16,685 bases of DNA from Bacillota bacterium (GCA_023418835.1 JAEZYW010000048.1:1-16685); one strand, 5' to 3'; positions 1 through 8,519 are shown, numbered from the stretch's first letter. Translations and numbers: made by a program. Notes: generated by a model from the sequence alone, not told the origin.

Positions 1-1697
1 GAGTAATCTTGGGGATAACAGCTCTACGCGGCTGGTTATACGGAAGCAGCCCAATAGATTCTTTGAAATTTAAAGAGTCCTTGGAAGAGATTAAATCAAA
101 AATTGATGAAGGATTTATAAAAAATTATATTAAAGAAAAAATTCTAGAAAATCCTCAAAAAATTCATTTAGTTGTAAATCCAAAGCCTGGTTTATTCCAA
201 GAAAAGGACGAGAAATTAAATGAAGAACTTAAAAAATATAAAGAAAGTTTATCAGAAACAGAAATTCAAAAACTAGTTGAGGAGACAAATAGTCTATTTG
301 AATATCAACTGAAAATGGATTCTAAAGAAGATAAAGATACGATTCCAAAGCTACAACTGGAAGATATCTCTCCGGGAGTAAAAAGGTTTAACGTAACGAA
401 AGACGAGACAAATGGAATGACCTCCTTGTTGACAGAGGAGTTTACAAATGGAATTTATTACTCGACTTTTGCTTTTGATTTGAAAAACTTAACAAGAGAA
501 GAGATTCCCTACGCAGGAATTATAAGGGATCTTTTAACTTCCATCGATACAAAAAATTATAAATTTAAAGATTTAAACAATCAAATCGACATTCACACTG
601 GCGGAATAAACTTTGCAACTTCCACAGTAGAAGAAAAAGATTCTTCAGAATATGCAGCTATCATGGGAGTTAGCGGAAGATCAATTCCTGAAAAAATTGG
701 CAAATATTTAGAACTTTTAGAAGAAATTCTATTGGAAACTAAATTTGAAGACGTCGATAGGATTAAAGACGTCTTGACAATGACAAAGGCTGAACTGGAA
801 AGTAATATCGAACAAAGTGGGCACACTTTAATTGTCACAGAAATAAACTCCATGATGAACGATTCAATAGATTTAGGTAACATTATGGGAGGAAGAAAGT
901 ATTTATTCTTCTTGAGAGAAGTTATCGAACAGTTGGATAAAAATCCAGATGAAATTCTAGAAAAGCTAAAGACCGTATACGAAAAGATTTTCAATAATAA
1001 GTTTGTAATTAGCATTGCAGGAGAAAAATCTTGGTATGAAAATACCAAAAACTGGGCTATGGAGTTTAAAGACAAACTTCCGGAATTTTCTAACAATTTA
1101 GAATTTTCTAGGGAAAAAACTTCCAGCATCGCCCTTACAAGCTCTTCCAACGTGGGTTATGTGGGAGACGGATTTAATTATTTGGAATACGGAGAAAATT
1201 TCACTGGCAAAATGAGGGTTTTAGCTAGAATTTTAAGTGGAGACTATCTTCACACTCAAATTAGGGCAAAGGGCGGAGCCTATGGAGCTGGAATTTCCAT
1301 TAATCAAAATGGAACTATCGCAACTTACAGCTACAGAGACCCTAATCTAGACGAAACTTTTAAAGTCTATGACGAAATTTTTGAATACTTGGACAATTTA
1401 AATCTAACCCAGGAAGAATTGACTAACTATATCATTTCTACAATGAATCAATTCGACCCGCCAATTACTCCTGCACAATACGCCTCTTTGGCACTTTCTA
1501 GACATTTCACAAACTTAAGTGAAGATGAATTGGAAGAATTGAAAAAAGAAGCCATAGAAACGACCCCAGAAGACATCAAGGCTTTTGGAAAGATGTTTAA
1601 AGACAGTCTAGATAAAAAATATTACGGAGTTATGGGCTCCAAGGATTTAATTGAAAAATCAAATAGAGAATACGATAAAACTTTAAAAATTGTATAA
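1..1697 (+). CDS. M16C (PreP-like) zinc metalloprotease, C-terminal part, 5' end off window
   Basis: This is the C-terminal part of an insulinase-family M16C peptidase of the presequence-protease type, which degrades peptides inside a clam-like chamber built from four homologous domains. The frame is open to the left edge, reading V-I before the first apparent TTG at 9, so that TTG is not a start and the gene is cut by the window. The N-terminal zinc site (HxxEH) would lie upstream and is not visible. Seen here are the linker region with a WLYG motif (about residue 10), a charged helical M16C-associated stretch (about residues 20-110), a third M16 domain, and a fourth domain with the motif RAKGGAYGAGI near residue 420. 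The last motif is typical of the substrate-binding C-terminal half of M16C enzymes. About 560 residues are present, against roughly 970 for the full family. A strong terminator follows 12 bases after the TAA. Confidence 0.9.
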   Translation, partial: VILGITALRGWLYGSSPIDSLKFKESLEEIKSKIDEGFIKNYIKEKILENPQKIHLVVNPKPGLFQEKDEKLNEELKKYKESLSETEIQKLVEETNSLFEYQLKMDSKEDKDTIPKLQLEDISPGVKRFNVTKDETNGMTSLLTEEFTNGIYYSTFAFDLKNLTREEIPYAGIIRDLLTSIDTKNYKFKDLNNQIDIHTGGINFATSTVEEKDSSEYAAIMGVSGRSIPEKIGKYLELLEEILLETKFEDVDRIKDVLTMTKAELESNIEQSGHTLIVTEINSMMNDSIDLGNIMGGRKYLFFLREVIEQLDKNPDEILEKLKTVYEKIFNNKFVISIAGEKSWYENTKNWAMEFKDKLPEFSNNLEFSREKTSSIALTSSSNVGYVGDGFNYLEYGENFTGKMRVLARILSGDYLHTQIRAKGGAYGAGISINQNGTIATYSYRDPNLDETFKVYDEIFEYLDNLNLTQEELTNYIISTMNQFDPPITPAQYASLALSRHFTNLSEDELEELKKEAIETTPEDIKAFGKMFKDSLDKKYYGVMGSKDLIEKSNREYDKTLKIV

Positions 1698-1708
1698 ATC
1701 AATTACTG

Positions 1709-1738
1709 ACGCCGCAGATTTGACTGTGGCGTTTTTTT
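1709..1738 (+). terminator. Rho-independent terminator of the M16C protease gene
   Basis: A 9-bp stem (ACGCCGCAG against CTGTGGCGT, one G-U pair) with a 6-nt loop is followed directly by a run of seven T. It starts 12 bases after the protease stop codon. Confidence 0.9.
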
Positions 1739-1743
1739 GTATT

Positions 1744-1782
1744 AAAAAACCTGAGAACTAGATTTTATCTTTGCTCTCAGGT
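1744..1782 (-). terminator. Rho-independent terminator of the malic enzyme gene
   Basis: On the minus strand, an ACCTGAGA / TCTCAGGT 8-bp perfect stem is followed by TTTTTT. It lies just after the malic enzyme stop and back to back with the terminator of the convergent protease gene. Confidence 0.88.
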
Positions 1783-1792
1783 AGATTTTAAA

Positions 1793-2965
1793 TTATTTCC
1801 TATTTACTCCCGTATCAATTGCAGCTTGTTTTACTGCTTCTGCTACAGCTGGAGCCACTCTTTCATCAAATGCCGCTGGGATTATATAATCTGATCCCAA
1901 TTCGTCTTCTGCAACTAAGTTAGCAATTGCATTGGCAGCAGCGATTTTCATTTCCTCATTTATTTCAGAAGCTCTAACTTCAAATGCTCCTTTGAAAATT
2001 CCAGGAAATGCCAAAACGTTGTTTATTTGGTTAGGAAAGTCTGATCTTCCCGTTCCCATAACGTCAATTCCACCAGCTTTTGCAACTTCTGGTAAAACTT
2101 CTGGAACTGGGTTTGCCATTGCAAATGCAATAGAATCGTCGTTCATGGATTCCACCATTTCCTTTGTCACTATATCTGGTGCAGAAACTCCAATGAAAAT
2201 GTCAGTTCCCTTCATAGCATCAGCTAGGGAGCCTTTTCTCTTTTCTTTATTTGTAATTTGAGCCATTTCTTTTCTAATTGGGTCTAGGCCTTCGTCATCA
2301 GGATCGATAATTCCTCGACTGTTACAAATAATCACATCTTTCATTCCCGCATTCATTAAAAGCTTTGCTATAGCAATTCCAGCTGCTCCTGCACCACTTA
2401 TCGCCGCAGTTACATCTTCCATTTTCTTTCCAACGACTTTAAGTCCATTAATTATTCCTGCTAATACTACTATTGCAGTTCCGTGTTGGTCGTCATGGAA
2501 TACTGGTATGTCTAAAACTTCTTTTAACTTTTCTTCAATTTCAAAACATTTTGGCGCAGCTATGTCTTCTAAGTTTATTCCACCAAATGTAGGAGCAATT
2601 TGTATAACTGCGTTAATTATGTCGTCTTTGTCTTGGGATTCTAAGCATATTGGAAAAGCGTCCACTCCCGCAAAAGATTTAAACAGTACTGCCTTTCCTT
2701 CCATTACAGGCATTCCTGCACGAGATCCGATATTTCCAAGTCCTAAAACTGCAGATCCATCTGTAACTACTGCTACAACATTTCCTTTGTTAGTATAGTC
2801 GTAAACTAACTCTTGATTTTCTGCAATATCTTTACAAGGCTCCGCAACTCCTGGTGTATATGCTAGGGATAAATCTTCAGCATTTTCAACTTTTACCTTA
2901 CTTACAACTTCAATTTTACCTTGATTTTCTTTATGAAGCTTTAACGCATCTTCTCTTAATGACAT
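1793..2965 (-). CDS. NAD(P)-dependent malic enzyme, short bacterial form
   Basis: This enzyme oxidatively decarboxylates malate to pyruvate and CO2 with reduction of NAD(P), in the cytoplasm. The 390-residue length fits the short, single-unit bacterial malic enzyme without a fused phosphotransacetylase domain. Visible motifs are the N-terminal YTPGVAEPC, the VTDGSAVLGLGNIG segment, the metal/substrate motif FHDDQHGTA, a Rossmann GAGAAGIA nucleotide loop, and the C-terminal ANPVPE and FPGIFKGA segments. The ATG at 2963-2965 is preceded by a clear AGGAGGA site. The gene has its own promoter and terminator, so it is probably monocistronic. The aspartase nearby produces fumarate, which would reach malate if a fumarase is present elsewhere. 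Cofactor preference (NAD or NADP) cannot be settled by eye. Confidence 0.95.
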   Translation of the reverse strand: MSLREDALKLHKENQGKIEVVSKVKVENAEDLSLAYTPGVAEPCKDIAENQELVYDYTNKGNVVAVVTDGSAVLGLGNIGSRAGMPVMEGKAVLFKSFAGVDAFPICLESQDKDDIINAVIQIAPTFGGINLEDIAAPKCFEIEEKLKEVLDIPVFHDDQHGTAIVVLAGIINGLKVVGKKMEDVTAAISGAGAAGIAIAKLLMNAGMKDVIICNSRGIIDPDDEGLDPIRKEMAQITNKEKRKGSLADAMKGTDIFIGVSAPDIVTKEMVESMNDDSIAFAMANPVPEVLPEVAKAGGIDVMGTGRSDFPNQINNVLAFPGIFKGAFEVRASEINEEMKIAAANAIANLVAEDELGSDYIIPAAFDERVAPAVAEAVKQAAIDTGVNRK

Positions 2966-3001
2966 TTAATTCCTCCTAAACTTTTTTCACTTCTTGACTA
3001 T

Positions 3002-3010
3002 ATTATAACA
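3002..3010 (-). promoter_or_regulatory. Probable extended -10 promoter of the malic enzyme gene
   Basis: The minus strand reads TGTTATAAT, a perfect TATAAT with an extended TGN element, about 37 bases before the ATG. The -35 region (TTTCAA-like) is weak, which is common with extended -10 promoters. The rest of the 186-base gap up to the neighbouring gene is AT-rich with nothing else I can name. Confidence 0.6.
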
Positions 3011-3113
3011 TATATTGTTTTTCTTGAAAGTAAATCAGCGAACATTTTCCCGTATCCAAATTTCTAAGTTTACTCTAGAGAAAATTTCTACAAAATATTA
3101 ACTTAAACACTCT

Positions 3114-3144
3114 AAAAAAGGCAAAGTTATAGTAACCTCGCCTT
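3114..3144 (-). terminator. Rho-independent terminator after the MBL-rhodanese gene
   Basis: On the minus strand a 12-bp stem (AAGGCGAGGTTA / TAACTTTGCCTT, two G-U pairs) with a CTA loop runs into TTTTTT. It closes the aspartase/MBL-rhodanese transcription unit. Confidence 0.88.
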
Positions 3145-3151
3145 TTGAAAT

Positions 3152-4492
3152 TTAAACTAAAGGCTCTAAAGCCATCATTCCTCCAATGACTACAGTTGGG
3201 TCGTAACCTTCATTTTTAATAAAGGCTGCTCCTGCAGTCGCCCTGTCTCCAGATGCACAAACCACATAAATTTTTTTGTCTTTATCTAATTTGTCGAAAT
3301 CTTTATACAATTCTTGGAGGGGGATGTTCACCCTTTGTTCTGATAGGGAGTCTTCTTTAATATCTTCTGGCAATCTGACGTCTAAAAGAATAAAATCTTT
3401 TTCCAATTCTAAAAACTCTTTAGGTTTTATTGTGGGTAGACTTTCTAGAGTCATGTCCGTTTCTAAGACACTGTCAACTCCTTCGTCTAAATATCCTTTG
3501 ATATTGTCAAATCCAATTCGCCTAGCTCTCCAATACAATTCGTCTAAAATACAATCTTCAGAAGAAACGTTTAAAACCAAAGGCGTATCCAAAGGAAATA
3601 AATTTCCTGCAAACCTAGTAAAGTTTCTAACGCTTAAAAAATACGATCCAGGGATGTGCCCTCCCCAAAAAGCTTCCTTCCCTCTACAATCTAAAATAAC
3701 CAAATTGGAATCCATAACTTCTTCGAGTTTAACGGGAGAAATTGTTATATCTCCTCCCACAAAGGGAGCTCCCTTTACATTGAAAACTTCCATTTTTTCA
3801 AAGTATCTAGGTTTTATTCGCATCTTCCCAAATTCTTCTATAAATTCCTCCCTAGAAGAAACTTGTAGCTGGGGGTTATTTTTCTTTTCGTATCCAATTG
3901 TAGAAAAAGGACGATCTTCCATATCATCTCCACAAGCAGATCCCGCTCCATGGGCTGGGAATACCAAAACTCCTTCTCCAAGAGAAAATAAGGTTTCAAA
4001 GATGCTATCGTAAAGCTTTCCTGTCATCTCATCTAAATTTTCTTCTCCGTAAAAGTCCGTTCTCCCCAAATCTCCCATAAAGAGACAATCTCCTGTGAAA
4101 ACTCCAAGGGGATTGTCGTTTTGTCCATGGTAAAATGCATAGCACAAATGTCCCAAGGTGTGTCCTGGGGTGTGAATTGCTTTTATTTTCAAATTGCCTA
4201 CTTCAAAAGTATCTCCATCAAAAATCTTCTCTCCATATTCATATCCCAAGTCCTCGTGGCCAGAGATATAAATGGGAGCATTGGTCTTTTCACTAAGTTC
4301 CATGGATCCAATGATATAATCTTCGTTTCTATGGGTCTCAAAAATATATTTAATTTTCAGTCCTTCTTCTCTTGCCTCATCTAAATAAATTTCCACGTCT
4401 CTTCTGGGGTCTATAACTGCCGCTTCCCCCTCATCTCCTATAATATAGGAATAATGGGCAAGACCTTCGCTTTCAATTTTTTTAAAATACAT
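3152..4492 (-). CDS. MBL-fold hydrolase fused to two rhodanese domains (persulfide-dioxygenase-like)
   Basis: The protein resembles the sulfur-handling group in which an ETHE1-like metallo-beta-lactamase domain is joined to rhodanese domains that carry sulfane sulfur on cysteine. The MBL domain covers about residues 1-235, with H54-R-N56-E-D58, HTPGH ending at H111, TGD ending at D135, and H181 in PAHGAG. The first motif replaces the usual HxHxDH pattern (N56 at the second His position), so the metal site is not the classic one. The first rhodanese domain (about 247-345) has Ser310 where alignment to the second domain puts the catalytic Cys and is probably inactive. The second (about 358-446) has an intact-looking loop CASGDR at C412-R417. 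The ATG has an AGGAAGG site. The gene lies 36 bases after the aspartase gene with no terminator between, so co-transcription is likely. Substrate and reaction are inferred from family only. Confidence 0.85.
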   Translation of the reverse strand: MYFKKIESEGLAHYSYIIGDEGEAAVIDPRRDVEIYLDEAREEGLKIKYIFETHRNEDYIIGSMELSEKTNAPIYISGHEDLGYEYGEKIFDGDTFEVGNLKIKAIHTPGHTLGHLCYAFYHGQNDNPLGVFTGDCLFMGDLGRTDFYGEENLDEMTGKLYDSIFETLFSLGEGVLVFPAHGAGSACGDDMEDRPFSTIGYEKKNNPQLQVSSREEFIEEFGKMRIKPRYFEKMEVFNVKGAPFVGGDITISPVKLEEVMDSNLVILDCRGKEAFWGGHIPGSYFLSVRNFTRFAGNLFPLDTPLVLNVSSEDCILDELYWRARRIGFDNIKGYLDEGVDSVLETDMTLESLPTIKPKEFLELEKDFILLDVRLPEDIKEDSLSEQRVNIPLQELYKDFDKLDKDKKIYVVCASGDRATAGAAFIKNEGYDPTVVIGGMMALEPLV

Positions 4493-4528
4493 AATTTGTT
4501 ACCTTCCTAAACTTAGTATCGTAATTCT

Positions 4529-5950
4529 TTATTTCTTTAGTAATTCTTCTGCAGAAATTCCCGGTTCTGTCATGGAATATAAGTCCATAATCTTGTCTAA
4601 GTCTTCTTCACTTACAATTCCACTATCTAGTACCAATTGTCTAACTGGTTTTCCAGTGGAGATTGCTTCTTTTGCAACTTTAGCTGCCGCTTCATATCCA
4701 ACATGGGGAACGATTGCAGTGATAACGCCAACGCTATTTTCTACTAAATCTTCCATTCTCTCAGCGTTAGCTTCGATTCCATCTATACAGTTAACTCTTA
4801 GGGTTTCCATAGCACCGTTCAAAGCTTTAAAAGATTCAAACAATTTGTAAAAGATTACAGGTTCAAAGGCGTTTAGTTCTAATTGTCCACCTTCAGCTGA
4901 CATTGCAACTGTCATATCGTTTCCAATTACAGAAAAAGCAACTTGGGTTACAACTTCTGGGATAACTGGATTTACTTTCCCTGGCATAATTGAAGAACCA
5001 GCTTGTTTTGCTGGAAGATTGATTTCTCCAAATCCAGTTCTCGGTCCAGAAGACATAAGTCTTAAGTCGTTACTCATTTTAGAAAGGTTTACAGCTAAGG
5101 TCTTTAAGATTCCAGAAACGTAAACGAAACCGTCTAAGTTTTGAGTTCCGTCAACTAAGTTTTCAGATTGAGTTAAATCTAATCCAGTAACCTTTGCTAA
5201 GTTTGGAACAACTTTTTTAACATAGTCCGCATCAGCATTAAGTCCTGTACCAATTGCCGTTGCACCTAAGTTTACAACTGACATAGTTTTTTTAGCGCTT
5301 TCAAGTCTTTCTAAATCTCTATTTAGAGCTTTTGCATAGGCGCTAAATTCTTGACCCAATCTAATTGGAATTGCATCTTGCATTTGAGTTCTACCCATTT
5401 TGATGTGTCCGTCAAATTCCAATGCCTTTTTCTCAACAGATTCAATTAGTCTTTTAAGTTCTTCTTTTGTCTTGTCAATATATCTAATTATTGCAAGTTT
5501 TCCCGATGTTGGAAACACATCATTTGTAGACTGTCCAAAGTTAACGTGGTCATTAGGATGAACGATAGAATAATCTCCCAGCTCTCCACCTAATTCTTCA
5601 ATTGCCAAATTCGCAATTACCTCGTTTGTATTCATGTTGTGAGAAGTTCCCGCTCCCCCTTGGATTGGATCCACGATAAATTCCTTATCATAGTCTCCCG
5701 AAATCACTTTGTCTGCTCCGTGGACAATGGCTTCTTTTATTTTTTCCTCCATCATTCCCACTTCGTGATTTGTAATAGCACAAGCTTTTTTAACCTCTGC
5801 AGCTCCACGAATTATTTCACGATCAGTATGAATTCCAGTAATTGGAAAATTCTCTTTAGCCCTTTGGCTGTGCACTCCGTAGTAAGCATTTTTTGGAACT
5901 TCCAGTTCGCCCAAAGAATCGTGTTCTACTCTTAAGTCTTTAATATCCAA
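4529..5950 (-). CDS. aspA: Aspartate ammonia-lyase (aspartase), TTG start
   Basis: Aspartase reversibly deaminates L-aspartate to fumarate and ammonia in the cytoplasm, an entry point for aspartate fermentation. The 473 residues match the family length. The superfamily signature GSSIMPGKVNPV is at 318-329, with the other active-site segments GTSHNMNTNEV (101-111) and GQSTNDV (139-145). The N-terminal EHDSLGELEVPKNAYYGVHS pattern favours aspartase over class II fumarase, which usually shows a GAQT-type motif at the matching place. The start is a TTG at 5948-5950: AGGAGGT sits 6-7 bases upstream and no ATG fits better. It reads toward the MBL-rhodanese gene 36 bases downstream. Fumarase or mixed activity cannot be fully excluded without assay. 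Confidence 0.93.
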   Translation of the reverse strand: MDIKDLRVEHDSLGELEVPKNAYYGVHSQRAKENFPITGIHTDREIIRGAAEVKKACAITNHEVGMMEEKIKEAIVHGADKVISGDYDKEFIVDPIQGGAGTSHNMNTNEVIANLAIEELGGELGDYSIVHPNDHVNFGQSTNDVFPTSGKLAIIRYIDKTKEELKRLIESVEKKALEFDGHIKMGRTQMQDAIPIRLGQEFSAYAKALNRDLERLESAKKTMSVVNLGATAIGTGLNADADYVKKVVPNLAKVTGLDLTQSENLVDGTQNLDGFVYVSGILKTLAVNLSKMSNDLRLMSSGPRTGFGEINLPAKQAGSSIMPGKVNPVIPEVVTQVAFSVIGNDMTVAMSAEGGQLELNAFEPVIFYKLFESFKALNGAMETLRVNCIDGIEANAERMEDLVENSVGVITAIVPHVGYEAAAKVAKEAISTGKPVRQLVLDSGIVSEEDLDKIMDLYSMTEPGISAEELLKK

Positions 5951-6017
5951 TGTGTTACCTCCTGTGTATTTTCTTTTTTAATACTTATATAATATCTAAT
6001 ACCCTACTTTTATGCAA

Positions 6018-6054
6018 CAAAAAGGCCTTTAGAACTAACATCCTCTAAAAGCCT
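6018..6054 (-). terminator. Rho-independent terminator after the mgtC-family gene
   Basis: On the minus strand an 11-bp stem (AGGCTTTTAGA / TCTAAAGGCCT, one G-U pair) is followed by TTTTTG. It separates the mgtC-like gene from the aspartase unit. Confidence 0.85.
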
Positions 6055-6063
6055 GATATATAG

Positions 6064-6822
6064 TTAATTTTCCTCATATTTTTTAATCTGAACGTCTATA
6101 ATTCCTGGCATATCAAAAATATCTTTTACTATTCCAACTAGCTCATGTTTTGAGAAAAAAGAATCGTCTTTCATAATTAAAAGTTCCAATTCTCCATAGG
6201 ATGAATCTTCTCCCCCATCCAAATATCTTCTATTTATTTTTACATCGATTATCTCAAAATCATATCCAGCCAATCTCTTTTCCAAATCTTCAATAACGCC
6301 ATATTTTAATTCCCTATGGACGACGAGTTTTCTAAAGTCTCCAAAGTGTTTAAAGGATTCTTCTTTTTTAGAAATTTTCTTTATTACATTCCACTTGGAT
6401 TTTTTGTCAATTCGATTTAATACAGTCAAGGTAATCATAACTACAAAAGCGGATATACTACCTAAAAGATATAATCCAGCTCCAACGCTAAGGCCAATGG
6501 CTGCACAAACCCAAAGGGAGGAGGCAGTGGTCAATCCCTTCACTTCGGAACCTTCTCAAAGAATTGAACCAGCACCTAAAAAACCAATGCCCGTTATTAC
6601 TTGGGCAGCTAAACGTAAAGGGTCATTTCCTTGTCCAATGGGATCAAAAGCAGTAGCTGAAATCATCATTATTAAAGCAGCGCCCATTGTAACTAAAATA
6701 TGAGTTCTAAAACCCGCCGGACTTTTGCTAGTCTCCCTTTCCATTCCAATGATTCCGCCAAAAATTGCAGAAACCACTAACCTTATTACAATTTCACCAG
6801 AACTAACATAAATATCTGCCAT
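6064..6822 (-). pseudogene. MgtC/SapB-family membrane protein, interrupted by an in-frame TGA
   Basis: MgtC/SapB proteins are small inner-membrane proteins linked to magnesium limitation, acid stress and, for Salmonella MgtC, ATP synthase control. The first 88 residues hold three hydrophobic segments (near residues 11-25, 40-58 and 68-88) with the family motifs GIIGMERE and GIGFLGAGSI. Codon 89 is TGA (6556-6558), and the frame then continues as EGSEVKGLTTASSLW, two further membrane spans, and a soluble ACT-like C-terminal domain ending at 6064. The stop falls where relatives usually have Arg (pattern MREG before GLxTAA), so a CGA or AGA to TGA change is the simplest reading. Everything else is intact and in one frame, which suggests a recent lesion or readthrough. 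AGAAGG followed by GTG at 6541-6543 might allow re-initiation. The ATG at 6820-6822 has a GGTGGAG site. Read through, the product is 252 residues, normal for the family. Confidence 0.85.
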
Positions 6823-6889
6823 ATCTCCACCTTCTTTTTTTGTAGTTTTCTAAAATAAACTAATTAATTTCAATTCTAAAGACATTTTC

Positions 6890-6927
6890 AGCCCCTTGGG
6901 TTTTCAATGGATAACCTACAAAGGGCT
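6890..6927 (-). promoter_or_regulatory. Hairpin in the leader of the mgtC-family gene
   Basis: In the 140-base gap before the mgtC-like gene, the minus strand can fold AGCCCTTTG + TA bulge + GGTT against AACC + C + AAGGGGCT, a stem of about 13 bp with a 10-nt loop. No T-tract follows, so it is not a normal terminator. It could be a leader structure or an RNA-processing site between the ATP-grasp gene and mgtC. I do not recognise a known riboswitch such as the M-box in it. Confidence 0.4.
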
Positions 6928-6962
6928 TAAAAAACTATTAGCTTTAAATTTTTAAATGAAGT

Positions 6963-8519
6963 TTATCTTTTTTTCTTTTCTTCATATAATTTTTTCAGTT
7001 TTTCTTCTGTTATATCTCTTCCGGCTTCGTCCACAACTTTAACTTTTAAAATTGTTTCCCTTACACCGGCTCTAAATCTCAATATATATTCCTTTCGAAG
7101 CTCTTCTCTTTCTTTTTGTTCTTCTTCTGTTAGATCCCTTTCCCTAGCTATTTGAGAAAGCTCATTTATCCTTGGAAGCAAATCCTTCATATCTCTACGA
7201 ACTGCCAATATTGCCGGAGCCGTAAAGGCATCTTCTGCCCTTTTAATTATATTTAGATTCCCAATCCTAGCGTATAATCCTGCAAACTCCTCATTGTATC
7301 CAAATATTCCTAGAGTGTTAGCCATCTCTTTTACTTCTACATTTCCATTTTCGTCAAAACTCACATATTCGTGGGTCTTGTGGGGAACAAATTCTTGATA
7401 AATAAAGTCTTTATCGAAATCCCTCTCCAAATTTTCTTCCCATTCTTCCTGAGTCAAATCTCTACCAGTGTAAACGCCTTGGGAGGCGTTCATATCTTTG
7501 GGTTTTATTATAAATTTGTCCTTTTCTTTTTTTAATTTATCTAAAACTTCTCTAGACTCCCCTAAAATTCCAGTAAATGGTATGTGTTTATCTATAAAAT
7601 CGATGTCCTCTTGGTCTAAAAATTTTCTAGTCTCTTCGTCAAATAATATTTTAAAGAATATCTTATTGTGCATTACTTGAGATTGAATAGAACCAATTGT
7701 ACACATGGCTTTGTCCATATAAGCCTTTATAAACTCTTGACATTCTTCGGCGTGTTCAATTAGCTCGAAAGTTACAAGTCTTTTGTATACTAAATCTATT
7801 TTAAAATCCCCGTGATAAAGCTTTCCGTCTCTATATTCTAGATTTCTAACATCTACAATTTCAGTTTCACATCCAGCTTTAGAAAAAGCCTTCTTAAACT
7901 CTTCAAATTCCGTGGTGGTAGCACTTTCCATGAGGTCCATTATCGCCACATTTGGCGTGGGATTTGTAGAGTCGTATTTTTTATAAAGTTCGAGTGCCTC
8001 TTCCACCCAAGAATCGAACAATTCAAATTGAGTGAGGTGATAGTCTTTGGAAAAGTCTTTTAGACCATGGCTTTGTAATAAAATTTTCCCAAGAACCATG
8101 TCCTCGTTCATTGCAGAAGAACCGTCAGTGTTTATTTCGCAAAACATAAAGTCATCTTTATCTTTGTAAAACACGTCAAATCTTCCAATGGGGGCGATTA
8201 CTCCGTATCCGTTTTCCACGAGAATCATTTCTTCTACAAATTTTGGAAATCCAAAAAGTTTTCTATACTCTGGATTTTCAATGTATTCGTTTGTAACTTT
8301 TTTTCCAATTGTAAGTATAGAATCTAAAATAAATTTGAAACTTTCCACATCTATAGGATCAACAAAAAAGGGTTGATAACTAAATGGAACGGGGTTGCCT
8401 TTGTAATAAGCAGTTGAATTCTTTGCCATTTCCAAAGCAACCTCCCAATCCCTAAAATATTTTTCTGGATTCGATTTTATTAATTCAATATATTCGTCAA
8501 TTATTTTATCTGAGTGCAT
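6963..8519 (-). CDS. Glutathionylspermidine-synthase-like ATP-grasp ligase
   Basis: The 518-residue protein looks like a (circularly permuted type) ATP-grasp amide ligase of the glutathionylspermidine synthase family, without the N-terminal amidase found in E. coli Gss. These enzymes activate a carboxylate with ATP and couple it to an amine. Visible elements are FCEINTDGSSAMNED (E128, N130, D132), resembling the family acidic metal/ATP site, IIKPKDMNASQGVY (K339, K341, G348) resembling the ATP-binding loop, and FIYQEFVPHKT around 370-380. It overlaps the upstream glutamate-cysteine ligase by 19 bases. AAGGAGG lies just before the ATG at 8517-8519, inside the upstream gene, so translation is coupled. 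By position it probably acts on gamma-glutamylcysteine, adding glycine, another amino acid or a polyamine. The actual second substrate is unknown and the assignment is inference. Confidence 0.72.
   Translation of the reverse strand: MHSDKIIDEYIELIKSNPEKYFRDWEVALEMAKNSTAYYKGNPVPFSYQPFFVDPIDVESFKFILDSILTIGKKVTNEYIENPEYRKLFGFPKFVEEMILVENGYGVIAPIGRFDVFYKDKDDFMFCEINTDGSSAMNEDMVLGKILLQSHGLKDFSKDYHLTQFELFDSWVEEALELYKKYDSTNPTPNVAIMDLMESATTTEFEEFKKAFSKAGCETEIVDVRNLEYRDGKLYHGDFKIDLVYKRLVTFELIEHAEECQEFIKAYMDKAMCTIGSIQSQVMHNKIFFKILFDEETRKFLDQEDIDFIDKHIPFTGILGESREVLDKLKKEKDKFIIKPKDMNASQGVYTGRDLTQEEWEENLERDFDKDFIYQEFVPHKTHEYVSFDENGNVEVKEMANTLGIFGYNEEFAGLYARIGNLNIIKRAEDAFTAPAILAVRRDMKDLLPRINELSQIARERDLTEEEQKEREELRKEYILRFRAGVRETILKVKVVDEAGRDITEEKLKKLYEEKKKR

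Noticed and set aside
9..11. TTG as the start of the M16 protease
   Set aside because: The frame is open through the window edge, and the protein lacks the N-terminal half with the HxxEH zinc site, so the gene is truncated by the window.
593..1150. A 185-residue minus-strand frame inside the M16C protease gene
   Set aside because: The translation is low-complexity Ser/Leu/Ile-rich, which is the usual shadow of AT-rich Lys/Glu-rich coding. There is no ribosome site.
3276..4013. A 245-residue open frame on the plus strand opposite the MBL-rhodanese gene
   Set aside because: It is antisense to a strongly conserved coding region, its translation is serine/lysine-rich without any family motif, and it has no ribosome site. 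It is a shadow of the real gene.
4529..5950. Class II fumarase instead of aspartase
   Set aside because: The shared signature GSSIMPGKVNPV is present in both, but the N-terminal YYGVHS pattern fits aspartases better. Kept as a minor alternative.
6556..6558. TGA read as Trp (code 4) or selenocysteine in mgtC
   Set aside because: The other genes encode Trp with TGG and contain no other in-frame TGA. The family residue here is Arg, not Trp or Cys, and I see no convincing selenocysteine-insertion structure.
6823..6962. Magnesium (M-box) or preQ1 riboswitch before mgtC
   Set aside because: The gap is too short for an M-box, and the hairpin does not match the consensus elements I know for either class.
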